DNA of 64,000 nucleotides from Aureococcus anophagefferens (lineage: Eukaryota > Sar > Pelagophyceae > Pelagomonadales > Pelagomonadaceae): assembly GCF_000186865.1 (NCBI RefSeq), contig NW_008705565.1:2226796-2290795 (forward strand), read 5' to 3'. The notes under the pieces are model-generated. The model was not told the DNA's origin, ran no database searches, and worked only from the letters and a program-made list of their open reading frames with translations. Positions 19,019 through 28,433 of the stretch are shown piece after piece; position 1 is the stretch's first letter; every line of letters starts with the position of its first letter. A program made the translations under genes and the position numbers.

Positions 19019-21736
19019 TTAGAGGCTCCTCGACATCGTGCTCCGCCGCTTCGCCGCGCACGCCGCGCAGAACCAGGACTCGTCCTCGGCGGGCACGGAG
19101 CTCAGCGGCGGGTCCAGGCAGTAGATGTGGGCCGCGCCCTCGTCGCAGCCGTCGCAGAGCAGCATGAGGTCCTCGTCGTGGAGGCCCTTGCACCGGAAGC
19201 AGGCCGCCTCCTCGTCCTTGCAGACGAGCCCGCCGCAGTGGCGCGCGACGTCGTTCGGCGTCGCGAAGCGCCAGCGCTCCGCGTACTGCGCCGCGGCGAG
19301 GAGCAGCACGCCGTCGCGCGCCGCGCAGCCCTCGAAGGCGACCCTGTACTCGCGGCGCAGGTGGCCCTCCTTCTTGCCGCAGCGCTGGAGCTTCGTCACG
19401 CGGCAGAGCACGCTCTCGGCCTCGAGCGCGGCGTCGTCGTTGTGCCGGTGGAGCACGCGCTCGCCGACCGCGGGCCACCGCGGCATGGACCCGCCGCGCA
19501 TCGCCGCGTCGCTCAGCGCCGCCGCGGCCGCGCCGGGCGAGCCGCCCGCGGATCGCCTTCGCTTCTTCTCGTCGCGCAGCGCGACGGCCGCCCGGCGCTT
19601 GCGGTCGATCTCGTCGGGCGTCCGCCGCGCGGGCGCGGGCTCCGCGGAGCCCGCGGACTCGCGCTGGCGCCTCCGTTCGAGGGCCGCCTCGCGCGACGCC
19701 GCGATCTCGTCGGGCGTCCGCCGCGCGGCCTGGGGCGGCGCGGCCGCCGGCGGCGTGAGCGTCACGGGCGCCGGGTCCGCGGGCGCGTCGCGCCGGGGCG
19801 CCGCGGAGATGCCGTGCTGCTTCACGAAGGCGTGCACCTTGTCGACGGCGCGCCGCTTCCGCGCGCCCGGCGCGTCGTCCTCGGCCGCCGCCGCGCGCGC
19901 GTCGCCCTTTGGCCGCCGCGCCTCGCGCGTCTTCTTCGCCGGCGCGGCGCCCTTGGGCGCCGCCGCCTTGCGCTTCGCGTCGCCCTTGGGCGCCGCCGCC
20001 TTGCGCGTCTTCTTCGCCGCCTTGGCCTTGGGCTTCGGCCGGCAGACGAGGTCGTCGTAGGGCGCGCCGCCGCAGGCCGGGCAGAACCAGTCGACGTCCG
20101 GGAGCGCGGACAGGCCCAGGCAGCCCGTGTGCGCCGCGCCGACGTCGCAGCCGTCGCACAGGAGCAGCGTCGCGGCGTCGTCGCCGGACCCGCAGAGGCC
20201 GCACGCGACGTCGTCGCCCGCGTCCGCCGCGTCGAGCGCGAGCGCGTGCGCGGCCAATTCTTGCGACGCCTCGTCCGCCGTCGCGAAGCGCCACCGCTCG
20301 CCGTAGCCCGCGCGCTTCAGCGACAGGTGGCCGCTCCGGACCTCGCAGTTGAGGAACGTGCAGCGGGCCGCCGTCGCGCCGCGGCCCGCGGCGACGTGCG
20401 TGACCTTGGCGCAGAAGTTCTCCGCGTCGAGCGGCGCGGCGTCGTTGTGGCGGTGGACGACGTAGTCGCCGACCGCGACGGGCCGCGGGCAGGCCCCGTC
20501 GTCGCGCGCGGCGACGCCGACCCACGCGCGCGCCGCGAGCCGCCGCGCGAGCTCGGCCGCCGTGTCGCGCGCCGCGGCCGGCGGCGGCGGCGCCGGCGGC
20601 GGCGGCGCCTCGGCCTCGGCGGCGCCGTCGACCCAGACCTTGCGCGTCTCGATGAAGCCCCGCTCGTCGACGAACGAGTGGTCCACGAGCCGCCGCGACA
20701 GCCACGGCTGGCTCCCCTCGCTGCTCGAGGACGGGGCCGGCGACGGCGCCGCGGGCGCCTCGGGCTCGGGCGCCTCGGCCGCGGCGGGCGCCTCGGCCGC
20801 GGGGGGCGCCGGGAGCTGCGTCTCGTCGTCGTCGACGGGCTCCGGCGCCGCCGCGGGCGCGGGCGCCGACGGCGCCTCCGGCGACGCGAAGCCCAGGAAG
20901 CGGCTCGTGTGCTTGTAGACCGTCGGCGGCGACCGCAGGCTCGCCGCGACCACGGGCGTCGCCCGCGGCGGCCGCGCGGCCGCGTCCTTCCGCGCCGTCG
21001 CCGCCGGCCGCGCGAAGCCGCCGTCCGGCTCCGCCGAGGTCCGCGCCGGCGCCGCCGGGAGCTGCGTCTCGTCGTCGTCGACCGCCGGCGCCGAGAGCTG
21101 CGTCTCGTCGTCGTCGACCGCGGGCGCCGAGAGCTGCGTCTCGTCGTCGTCGACGAGCTGCGTCTCCGAGGTCGGCTTCGGAGCCGCCGGCGCCGACGGC
21201 TGCGTCTCGTCGTCGTCGACGGGCTCCGTCTGCTGCGTCTTGTCCGCGTCGATGAGCGTCTCCGTCAGCGCCGCCGGGGACGGCTCCGGCGCCGCCTGGA
21301 GCTGCGTCTCGTCCTCGTCGCTCGAGTCGTCGCTCGAGTCGCCGGCCGTCGGCGGACCGCACGGCGCCGACGCGACCGACGCGGCGAGCGCCGACGACTG
21401 CGACGCGGCCAGCGACGCGGCCAGCGCCGACGACTGCGACGCGGCCACCGACGCGGCGAGCGCCGACGACTGCGACGCGCCGACGGAGGAGGACGCCTGC
21501 GACGCGCTCCGCGCCGCGAGCGAGGCGGCCGACGGCCGCGGCGGGCTCGTCGTGCTCAGGCTCGCGCCGTCCGACGGCGGCGTCGGCTTCGAGAGCGGTC
21601 GCGCGACGTTGGAGCGCGCGCCGAGGCCGAGCTTCTTGGACGACGTCGCGACGTTGGAAGTACCGACTTTCGGCCTCGCGCCGCTCAAGGGCTGAAACTT
21701 CTTCTTCACGCCGCCGAGCGGTTGGAACTTTTTCAT
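19019..21736 (-). CDS. Two-PHD-finger protein with SQ/TQ repeat clusters
   Basis: 905 residues from ATG 21736. The N-terminal third has an SQ cluster (repeated [11 protein letters not shown] units, about residues 75-125) and then seven or so DDDETQ(L/P) repeats (about 140-330). SQ and TQ clusters are typical targets of ATM/ATR-type kinases. Two similar modules follow, each a [22 protein letters not shown] domain with its ERWRFAT strand, and a PHD finger. PHD1 is [19 protein letters not shown]...CPAC and PHD2 is [19 protein letters not shown]...FCAAC, ending near the C-terminus. Between them lie AT-hook-like Lys/Pro/Gly repeats and two RTPDEI helices. A chromatin-reader role in DNA damage signalling is inferred. 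The gene is divergent from DNA ligase IV. Confidence 0.78.
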   Translation of the reverse strand: MKKFQPLGGVKKKFQPLSGARPKVGTSNVATSSKKLGLGARSNVARPLSKPTPPSDGASLSTTSPPRPSAASLAARSASQASSSVGASQSSALAASVAASQSSALAASLAASQSSALAASVASAPCGPPTAGDSSDDSSDEDETQLQAAPEPSPAALTETLIDADKTQQTEPVDDDETQPSAPAAPKPTSETQLVDDDETQLSAPAVDDDETQLSAPAVDDDETQLPAAPARTSAEPDGGFARPAATARKDAAARPPRATPVVAASLRSPPTVYKHTSRFLGFASPEAPSAPAPAAAPEPVDDDETQLPAPPAAEAPAAAEAPEPEAPAAPSPAPSSSSEGSQPWLSRRLVDHSFVDERGFIETRKVWVDGAAEAEAPPPPAPPPPAAARDTAAELARRLAARAWVGVAARDDGACPRPVAVGDYVVHRHNDAAPLDAENFCAKVTHVAAGRGATAARCTFLNCEVRSGHLSLKRAGYGERWRFATADEASQELAAHALALDAADAGDDVACGLCGSGDDAATLLLCDGCDVGAAHTGCLGLSALPDVDWFCPACGGAPYDDLVCRPKPKAKAAKKTRKAAAPKGDAKRKAAAPKGAAPAKKTREARRPKGDARAAAAEDDAPGARKRRAVDKVHAFVKQHGISAAPRRDAPADPAPVTLTPPAAAPPQAARRTPDEIAASREAALERRRQRESAGSAEPAPARRTPDEIDRKRRAAVALRDEKKRRRSAGGSPGAAAAALSDAAMRGGSMPRWPAVGERVLHRHNDDAALEAESVLCRVTKLQRCGKKEGHLRREYRVAFEGCAARDGVLLLAAAQYAERWRFATPNDVARHCGGLVCKDEEAACFRCKGLHDEDLMLLCDGCDEGAAHIYCLDPPLSSVPAEDESWFCAACAAKRRSTMSRSL

Positions 21737-22083
21737 GGTGGAGGAACTCGCCTTGTAGGCGAAGGTGCACGCGACACTGGTGTGTTTTGTGCGAGATTCT
21801 CGACGCCAAAGGCGACGCCGCCGAGGTGCGACCGCGCGGCCCGGACCGTTCTCAAGCCGTCAACGACGACCTCGAAAGGCACGATGCCCCGCCGCATCTC
21901 GGCCGCGGGACCTGCGGAGCTCTCGCACGAAGCTTCGCGCGCCGTCCGCCGCAGCTCGTATACCACGTCCGTCGACGCCCCACACACACAAAAAACCCTT
22001 CAACAAAACACACCGAAAACCACCCACATCCGTTTGAACGCGCGCGCGCCGCCGCTCGCGCACGCACAAAGCCCGACACTACC
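21737..22083. promoter_or_regulatory. Shared divergent promoter region of the PHD gene and LIG4
   Basis: 347 bp between the two start codons. The LIG4-proximal 100 bp (about 21980-22080) is an A/C-rich leader with almost no G (ACACACACAAAAAACCC and CAACAAAACACACC). This contrasts with the GC-rich surroundings and fits a 5'UTR. No TATA box is evident. That both genes share the region is seen; co-regulation is inference. Confidence 0.5.
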
Positions 22084-25000
22084 ATGGCCGACGACGACGG
22101 CCCCCAGCAGCTCAGTCGGAAAAAGTTTGGCAAGCGAGGCGGCTACTTCTTCTCCGGCAAGCGGACCGCGAACGGCGCGAGCGACTGCAGCGGCTTCAAG
22201 ATGAACCCGGACAAGCCCGACGCCGAGCTCCCCGAGTGGGAGCGGTGCAGCAACCTGCACGCGCTCCCGTTCCACGAGATCGCCCGGCGCTTCGAGCGCG
22301 CGGAGTCCGTCAACGGCAACGACGCGCGGATCGACATCATCTTCGACGACTTCATCGTGGGGACCATCGGCGCGCAGTCGTCGTACCCGATCGTGCGCCT
22401 GCTCCTCGTGAGCAGCGACAACGGGCGGCGGAACTTCGGCGTGAAGATCAAGATCCTGTCGAACATCTACCTGAAGCTCGCGCACCTCAAGGACGCGCCC
22501 ATGACCAACGAGGCCGCGCGGACGCTCAAGTACTTCGCGGGCGACCTCGAGGCGCGCGACCGGTGCGTCGGCGGCGACTTCGGCGGCAACCTCAGCGACG
22601 TGCTCAAGAGCCGCCTCAACATCGAGCGCGGGAGCCTGACGCTCGGCGAGGTCCACGCGTTCCTCGACGGCGTCGCGCTGCACCGGAAGAAGATCCACGC
22701 GCTCTTCGAGGACGTCTACCACAAGCTGTCGCCCGTCGAGCACAAGTGGCTCGCGCGCGTGATTCTGGGCGACCTCAAGCTGCGGCTCAAGGAGAGGCCC
22801 GTCTTCTGGATGCTCCACCCGGACGCCATGGAGCGCTACGCGGCCTGCAGCTCCCTGCGGACGACCTGCGGCGACTTCGCGCTCCGCGGGCCCGGCCGCC
22901 TCAAGGCGACGGGCCGCCGCGGGTCGCTCCCGCCCTGCGACGTCGACCCGGGCCAGCCCTTCCAGGTCATGCTCGCGCACGGCGACGCCCAGACCGACGA
23001 CCAGGTCGCGAGCGCGATCTCGCACATCGCCAAGGCCGCGCGGCAGCACGGCCTCGCCGAGGGCGGCGGCGCGCCGGGCCTGCTCGCGGACCTCAAGCTC
23101 GACGGCGAGCGGCTCGTCGTCCACAAGAACGGCGCGGACGTCTCCTTCTGGACGCGGAACTGCAGCAACTACACGTCGACCTACGGCGTCACGGGCCTCG
23201 GCGAGGAGATCCGCGCGATGTGCGACGGCCTCGACAGGTGCGTCGTCGACGGCGAGGTCGTGTCGCTGAACCTGCGCACGCAGACCTTCGCCAACTTCGG
23301 GACCAACCAAAAGGTCGCGCAGTACGAGCGCGCGCTCATCGACGCGCGCAAGAAGCGCGGCGCCGAGGACCCGTACGAGGACGACACCGCCGACGACGAG
23401 GAGATCGTCGACGCGGTCCTGGAGGCCGTCGCCAACGACGAGGGGGAGATGCCCCACGGCCTCGACCGCCGGGACCTCGCCGCCGTGCGCCTCGTCTACG
23501 TCGTCTTCGACGTGCTCCACGTCTCGGGCCGCGCGGCGCGCGAGATCCTCGGCGCCGGCGCCGACGGCGCGCCCGTCCCCGAGGGCGGCGTCGGCGAGCT
23601 GCCCCTGCGGACGCGGCGCGCCATCCTCGAGCGCCTCTGCGAGCGCGCGAAGCCGGGCCGGGAGCGGACCGACGGCACGCGCGTGCCGCGGCGCATCCAG
23701 CTCGTGCGGTCGAAGGTCATCGACGACCCGCGGCTCTCGACCGAGCAGCGCAAGGACCAGCTCCTCAAGTACTACGCGCGGGTCGTCGAGATCGGCGGCG
23801 AGGGCGTCATCGTCAAGGCGCTGGACGCGCCCTACTGCATCGGCCGCTTCACGAAGAAGCTCAAGCTCTGGGTCAAGCTCAAGCCCGAGTACGGCAACGA
23901 GGGCGAGGTGCCGCGCCTCGACTGCGTCATCGTCGGCGGCTACTGGAGCGAGGCCATGCGCCACGGCCGCCGGGGCCAGCTGAGCCAGTTCGTCGTCGCC
24001 CTGCGGAAGTCCGCGGGCGCGGACGAGGACGGCGCGTACTACACCTTCGGCCGCATCGGCACGGGCTACCGCGTCCAGCAGCTCACGGAGATCAACGAGC
24101 AGCTCAAGGACAACCTCGTCGGCTACGACCCCTCGGACCTGCCGCCCTACTTCCACCCCGGCTGGGACCCGCGCGGCGAGGAGAAGCCCGACAAGATCGT
24201 CCGCGACGTGAGCAAGTCCGTCGTCCTCGAGATCAAGTGCGGCGAGCTCGTGAAATCGGACCAGTTCTCCGTGCCGTGCACGTTCCGCTTCCCGCGCGTC
24301 GAGCGCATCCGCCACGACAAGGGCGCCGCGGACATCGACGTCGTGCAGCAGGCGAAGGACATCTTTGCGAGGCCGCGCCAGGTCATCACCGTCGGCGGCG
24401 GCCGCGGCCGCAAGCAGAAGAAGGGCGGCAAGCGCCCGCGCGTCCCCGTGGGCGTCCGCAGCGACGCGCGCGTCGACCGGACGGCGCTGGGAAAGATCGC
24501 GGCCGAGTCGGACAAGACGAAGATCTTCGACGGCGCCGTCTTCGTCGTCCTGCCGGCCGCGCGCGCGCCGCCGCCGCCCGTCGAGCTGGACGCCGAGGAT
24601 CCCGACGCCTGGACGGGGGAGCTCAACTACGCCGCGCTGCGGACGAAGCTCGCGGAGCGCGGCGCGGACGTCCTGGCCCACATTCCCAACTTCGACCCCG
24701 ACGACGGCGCGGCCACGTCCTACTACGTCCTCGGCGCGCGCGGCCGCGACGGCACGCAGCTCAACGGCTACGCGAGGAAGCGGCGGGTCCGCGTCCTCGA
24801 CGCGACGTGGGCCGCGCAGTCCATGGCCGCCGACGAGCTGCTCGACCCGCGGCCGCGCGACTTCCTCGCGCGGCCGTCGGACGACGACGTCGCGCGGCTC
24901 AAGCGCGACTTCGAGCCCGTCTGGGGCAACCGCGTGCGCGGGGAGATCACCGCGGGCGACCTCGCCCTGGACGTGGCCCACGCCCGGGACGCGCGGAAGC

Positions 25001-25356
25001 GGGGCGGCGACTGGTTCTTCGACGAATTGACGGAGCCCGTCGACGTCGACGCCGTGCTCGCGACCGCGGGCCTCAGGCTGTCGTGCCGCGCGCTCAAGGG
25101 CGCCGTCGTCCTCCTCACGCCGTACACGTGCGGCCTCCACTCGCGCATCCGCATCTACGGCGGCGCCCACCTCGAGCCCGGCGCCGACGCCGCCGCCGCG
25201 ACGCACGTCCTCGCCGAGGCCGAGGAGGACGTCCCCGAGGGCCCGGACCGCGTCGATCGGCACTGGCTCGCCAAGTGCATCGAGGCGCGCGAGCTCCTGC
25301 CGTCCTTCTACTTCAAGCTGGAAGACGATGCCATGGACGACGCCGCCTTCGAGTGA
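22084..25356 (+). CDS. LIG4: DNA ligase IV (NHEJ ATP-dependent ligase)
   Basis: 1090 residues, no intron, ATG at 22084. It has an N-terminal ligase DNA-binding domain (about 45-290). The adenylation domain begins at DLKLDGERLVVHKNG, with the nucleotidyl Lys near residue 338. Later motifs are DGEVVSLN (motif III), YVVFDVLHVSG, GEGVIVKALDAPY (motif IV), KLKLWVKLKPEY (motif V), and the OB fold with FPRVERIRHDKG (motif VI). Two BRCT domains follow: the first from about residue 800 (IFDGAVFVVLP), the second from about 990 (LKGAVVLLTPYTC to DRHWLAKCIEA). The tandem BRCTs and the length identify ligase IV rather than ligase I or III. In other eukaryotes it binds XRCC4 between the BRCTs and seals double-strand breaks. 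Confidence 0.95.
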   Translation: MADDDGPQQLSRKKFGKRGGYFFSGKRTANGASDCSGFKMNPDKPDAELPEWERCSNLHALPFHEIARRFERAESVNGNDARIDIIFDDFIVGTIGAQSSYPIVRLLLVSSDNGRRNFGVKIKILSNIYLKLAHLKDAPMTNEAARTLKYFAGDLEARDRCVGGDFGGNLSDVLKSRLNIERGSLTLGEVHAFLDGVALHRKKIHALFEDVYHKLSPVEHKWLARVILGDLKLRLKERPVFWMLHPDAMERYAACSSLRTTCGDFALRGPGRLKATGRRGSLPPCDVDPGQPFQVMLAHGDAQTDDQVASAISHIAKAARQHGLAEGGGAPGLLADLKLDGERLVVHKNGADVSFWTRNCSNYTSTYGVTGLGEEIRAMCDGLDRCVVDGEVVSLNLRTQTFANFGTNQKVAQYERALIDARKKRGAEDPYEDDTADDEEIVDAVLEAVANDEGEMPHGLDRRDLAAVRLVYVVFDVLHVSGRAAREILGAGADGAPVPEGGVGELPLRTRRAILERLCERAKPGRERTDGTRVPRRIQLVRSKVIDDPRLSTEQRKDQLLKYYARVVEIGGEGVIVKALDAPYCIGRFTKKLKLWVKLKPEYGNEGEVPRLDCVIVGGYWSEAMRHGRRGQLSQFVVALRKSAGADEDGAYYTFGRIGTGYRVQQLTEINEQLKDNLVGYDPSDLPPYFHPGWDPRGEEKPDKIVRDVSKSVVLEIKCGELVKSDQFSVPCTFRFPRVERIRHDKGAADIDVVQQAKDIFARPRQVITVGGGRGRKQKKGGKRPRVPVGVRSDARVDRTALGKIAAESDKTKIFDGAVFVVLPAARAPPPPVELDAEDPDAWTGELNYAALRTKLAERGADVLAHIPNFDPDDGAATSYYVLGARGRDGTQLNGYARKRRVRVLDATWAAQSMAADELLDPRPRDFLARPSDDDVARLKRDFEPVWGNRVRGEITAGDLALDVAHARDARKRGGDWFFDELTEPVDVDAVLATAGLRLSCRALKGAVVLLTPYTCGLHSRIRIYGGAHLEPGADAAAATHVLAEAEEDVPEGPDRVDRHWLAKCIEARELLPSFYFKLEDDAMDDAAFE

Positions 25357-25433
25357 GCGGCGGCGACTCCCGAGCTCGACCTTGTCCCCCACCCGGCCTG
25401 ATTGTCCCCCCCGACCTGTTTCTAAGCCTGTGA

Positions 25434-26672
25434 TTACGCGGAGAGCCGCCGCCGCCGCGCGGGCGACGCGTCGCCGCCCGACGCGCGGTGGACGCGGATC
25501 GTGAACGTCTCGTCGCGCGCCGCGAGGTGGCGCAGCAGGCGGTGGCCCGTGTGCGCCGCGGACTTGACGACGGCCGCGAGCAGGTCCTGGGAGACGTCGC
25601 GCGCGACGCCCCGGACGACGGCGGAGGGGTCCGTGAGGAAGACGCCCTCGACGGCCGCGCGGAGCGCCGCGTCGCCGGAGACGGCGGCGCGCTTCGCGAG
25701 GAGCCGGAGCTGGCGCTGGAGGTGGTCCACGTCGCCGCGGGTCGCGCGCTCCGTCGTGAGCACGAGCCGCGGCCGCTCGGCGACGTCGCAGCCGAGCTCC
25801 TCGCAGGCGCGGTGCGCGTCGACGTACTCGCGGAGCGCGCGCTCGAGGCACGGGTCGTCGACGGCGAGCACGATCATGGGCCGCCGCCGCCGGCCGCCGC
25901 GGAAGGCGTAGGTCCGCAGCAGCTCGTCGTGCGACCCGGAGAGCGTCACCGACGCCGTCGCGCGGCCGAGCGGTCCCGCGCCGGGCCGCACGCGGCCGGG
26001 CGCGGCGCCCGCGACGGACGCGGCGGCCTCGAGGCGGAGGCGCTGCGTGTCCGCGACGGCGCCGACGCGCGGGTCCGTGTCGACGAGGTCCTGGCCGCGC
26101 CAGCGCTCGAGGGACCCGACGAGCGTCTCGAGGAGGCCCAGCCGCGGCGACGGCGCGGCCCCGCCGCGCGGCGGCTGGCGCCAGCGGCCGGGGCCCCGCG
26201 CGCGCGCCGCGCCGACGAGCGACGCGCCGTCGTCGCGCGACGACGCCTGGCGCCAGCGGCCGGGGCCCCGCGCGCGGGCCGCGCCGACGAGCGCCGACGA
26301 CGCCGCGCCGCGCTCGACGAGCGCCGACGACGCCGCGGCGCCGTCGCCGCGGTCGTCTCCGAAGGATGGGAAGCCGTCGTCGTCGCCGCCGCCGCGGAAG
26401 ACGTCTCGCATCCGCGCCGCGGCGACCTCATCCTGGTACGCGCCGATCGGGCAGACGACGAGGGCGCCGCACTCCGAGCCGGGGGCGTCTCGGGGCTCGA
26501 GCGGGCAGCCCCCGGGCTCGAGCGGGCAGCCCCCGGGCTCGAGCGGGCAAACCCCGGGCTCGAGCGGGCAGCCCTCGTCCCGCACCGGGGACATCTCCAG
26601 GTCGGGGAAGATGTCCATCGCGCCCCGCGGGGCGTACCCCCCGTCGTCCCGCGGTGAGTCGGCGTCGTCCAT
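25434..26672 (-). CDS. Repeat-containing hypothetical protein
   Basis: 412 residues from ATG 26672. Residues about 32-62 have four CPLEPG units encoded by 21-bp tandem repeats. Residues about 125-170 have two copies of VGAARARGPGRWRQ, 24 codons apart. The C-terminal half is a more ordered domain: MIVLAVDDPCLERALREYVDAHRACEELG, RLVLTTERATRGDVDHLQRQLRLLAKRAAVSGDAAL, then VKSAAHTGHRLLRHL. The pattern of a strand ending VDDP, a long helix and LVLTT loosely resembles a response-regulator-like alpha/beta fold. That is a weak guess. Convergent with LIG4, 77 bp apart. Confidence 0.55.
   Translation of the reverse strand: MDDADSPRDDGGYAPRGAMDIFPDLEMSPVRDEGCPLEPGVCPLEPGGCPLEPGGCPLEPRDAPGSECGALVVCPIGAYQDEVAAARMRDVFRGGGDDDGFPSFGDDRGDGAAASSALVERGAASSALVGAARARGPGRWRQASSRDDGASLVGAARARGPGRWRQPPRGGAAPSPRLGLLETLVGSLERWRGQDLVDTDPRVGAVADTQRLRLEAAASVAGAAPGRVRPGAGPLGRATASVTLSGSHDELLRTYAFRGGRRRRPMIVLAVDDPCLERALREYVDAHRACEELGCDVAERPRLVLTTERATRGDVDHLQRQLRLLAKRAAVSGDAALRAAVEGVFLTDPSAVVRGVARDVSQDLLAAVVKSAAHTGHRLLRHLAARDETFTIRVHRASGGDASPARRRRLSA
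26171..26577. repeat. In-gene tandem repeats (72-bp and 21-bp periods)
   Basis: TGGCGCCAGCGGCCGGGGCC at 26176 recurs at 26248 (period 72 bp, 24 codons). From 26493 to 26576 a 21-bp unit containing GGGCTCGAGCGGGCA is present four times. Both periods are multiples of three, so the repeats expand the protein in frame. Confidence 0.85.
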
Positions 26673-26762
26673 GCCTCAGAAAGAAGGAGCGCTGGGGGCA
26701 AGGAGCCAAAGTTTGACTCATGATGACATGATGCTTTTAGCGCGCGCGCGTCCCGCCCACGC

Positions 26763-28164
26763 TCACAAGCTCTCCATGTCGGACTCGTCCTCGAAGTCGA
26801 CGGAGTCCGTGTTCTGCTTGCCGCGCATCTTGAACCCCTTGCCGTTCGTGTTGGGGCTGCCGTGGCGGAGCTTCTGCTGCATGAGCGTGTGGCCGACGAC
26901 GCCGATCTGGAGGTCGAAGGTGACGACCTCCTGCTTGATCTGCTTGAGGGCCTGCTTGATCTGGACGAGGGGCGACGTGTCCGTCATGGAGTTGCCGCGG
27001 TCGGCCATGGTGCCCTTCATCTCGTCGAGCTGCTCCGCGATGCCGCCGAGCTCGTTCGTGAGCTTGTTCACGTTCTCCGTGGACTCGTTGAAGGAGCGCT
27101 CGACGGCGTCGAGCTCCTGCTTGAGCGTCGCGTAGGACTGCTTGTCGTGCTCGAACTGCTTGTTGATGTAGTTCTCCTTCAGATTGATCTTGTCGCGCGC
27201 GTCGGAGACGCGCTCGCCCATGGCCTTGAGCTGCTTCTCCGTCGCGGGCATGACCTCGCGGATCTTCTCCTCGTTGAGCTTCGTCTGCTCGATGTGGGCG
27301 CGCCACTCCTTGCCCCCCGCCGCGGCCGCCGCGACGCGGAGCCGCGGGCCGACGCGCTCGAGCTCCGTCTGCCACACGAGGGGGTCGATGCCGCTCTTCA
27401 GGATCTCGTGCTGCGCCTTGTAGGCCGGGTCGTCCTCCTCGACGTCCGCCGGCGCGCTCTCCTTGAAGAGCGTCTCCTCCTCCTCGACGGCCTCGATCTC
27501 GTCCTCGATGCCGCCGCCGACGTCCGCGTCCTCGTCGGCCGCCGCCTCCTCCTCGGCCTCGCCCGAGTACTCCGGGTGCCGCCACTGGAAGTTCTTCTCC
27601 ACGCAGCGGTCCGTCAGGAAGTCGAGCACGCCCACGGCCGCCTCGCCGTGGGCCTGCTTGAGTTTTGAGGTGGGGAAGTCCAACCCGAATTCCAATTTCC
27701 GCAACGCCAGCATCAACTTGTTCACGGACGTGTTCGGGTCGTCGAACTTGTCGACGCGGAAGAAGCCCGTGTCGCCCGTGATCTCCGCCATGAGCCAGGA
27801 GCACAGGTCCAGGAAGAGCATGAACTGGATGCTCGGGTTCCGCGCGGGCGCCGCGAAGCACCAGCGCTCGAGCGGCGCCCGGTCGCGAGCGGCGCAGAAG
27901 CGCTGCTGGCAGTCGAGCACCTTGAGCTTGTCGCTCACGTGCTCCATCTGCGGGGGTCGCGCGTTCGGCGGCGGGCCGGGGGCGGCGCGCGCGCGCGGAT
28001 GGCGGCCGGCGTCGCGGGAGGCGGGGCAGCCCTTTCGCGGGACGTTCGGTCGGGGCATCGCGGCGGAGGAAAGTGTCGCGGCGCACCTGGACGTAGCAGT
28101 TCGGCGACGGCCCCTCCGCCGCCACGTTTGGCCGAGCCTGGCGCCGCGCCGGGTCCTCCGCCAT
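26763..28164 (-). CDS. IFT57: Intraflagellar transport protein IFT57
   Basis: Complement of join(26763..27947, 28087..28164), 420 residues, close to the usual length. After a 26-residue first exon comes the calponin-like N-terminal domain: MEHVSDKLKVLDCQQRFC, QFMLFLDLCSWLM, DDPNTSVNKLMLALRKL, FPTSKLKQAHGEAAVGVLDFLTD and FQWRHPEYS. An acidic linker follows, then a long coiled coil (EKQLKAMGERVSDARDKINLKE...IKQALKQIKQE) that ends with MESL. This order matches IFT57/HIPPI, a core IFT-B subunit that works in cilium and flagellum assembly. The intron 27948-28086 has a clear CAG/GTGCGC donor and CCGCAG acceptor, phase 0. The gene is divergent from the helicase gene. Confidence 0.9.
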
Positions 28165-28433
28165 CGCACTTCGAACCAGGCGGTTGTAATCAGCCGCGAC
28201 GCCGCTGGACGCGACCGCTGCCCGATGTTGTGAAGCAGGAAACCTCATGCAAGCGATATTGCACTCGCTAAAGAGACAGCCCGACCTGTCTAGGAAGCCG
28301 AGGTGGGCTTTGCTGCAAAGGCCACTTGCCCTGGCCGCGGGCAGCAGGCGAGCAGCCAACAACGATTCCGGGTCCGCCTCCGAACGGCAGCGCCGCGGGC
28401 GCGACGGGCGGCGGCGCCGGCGGCGCGCCGGCC

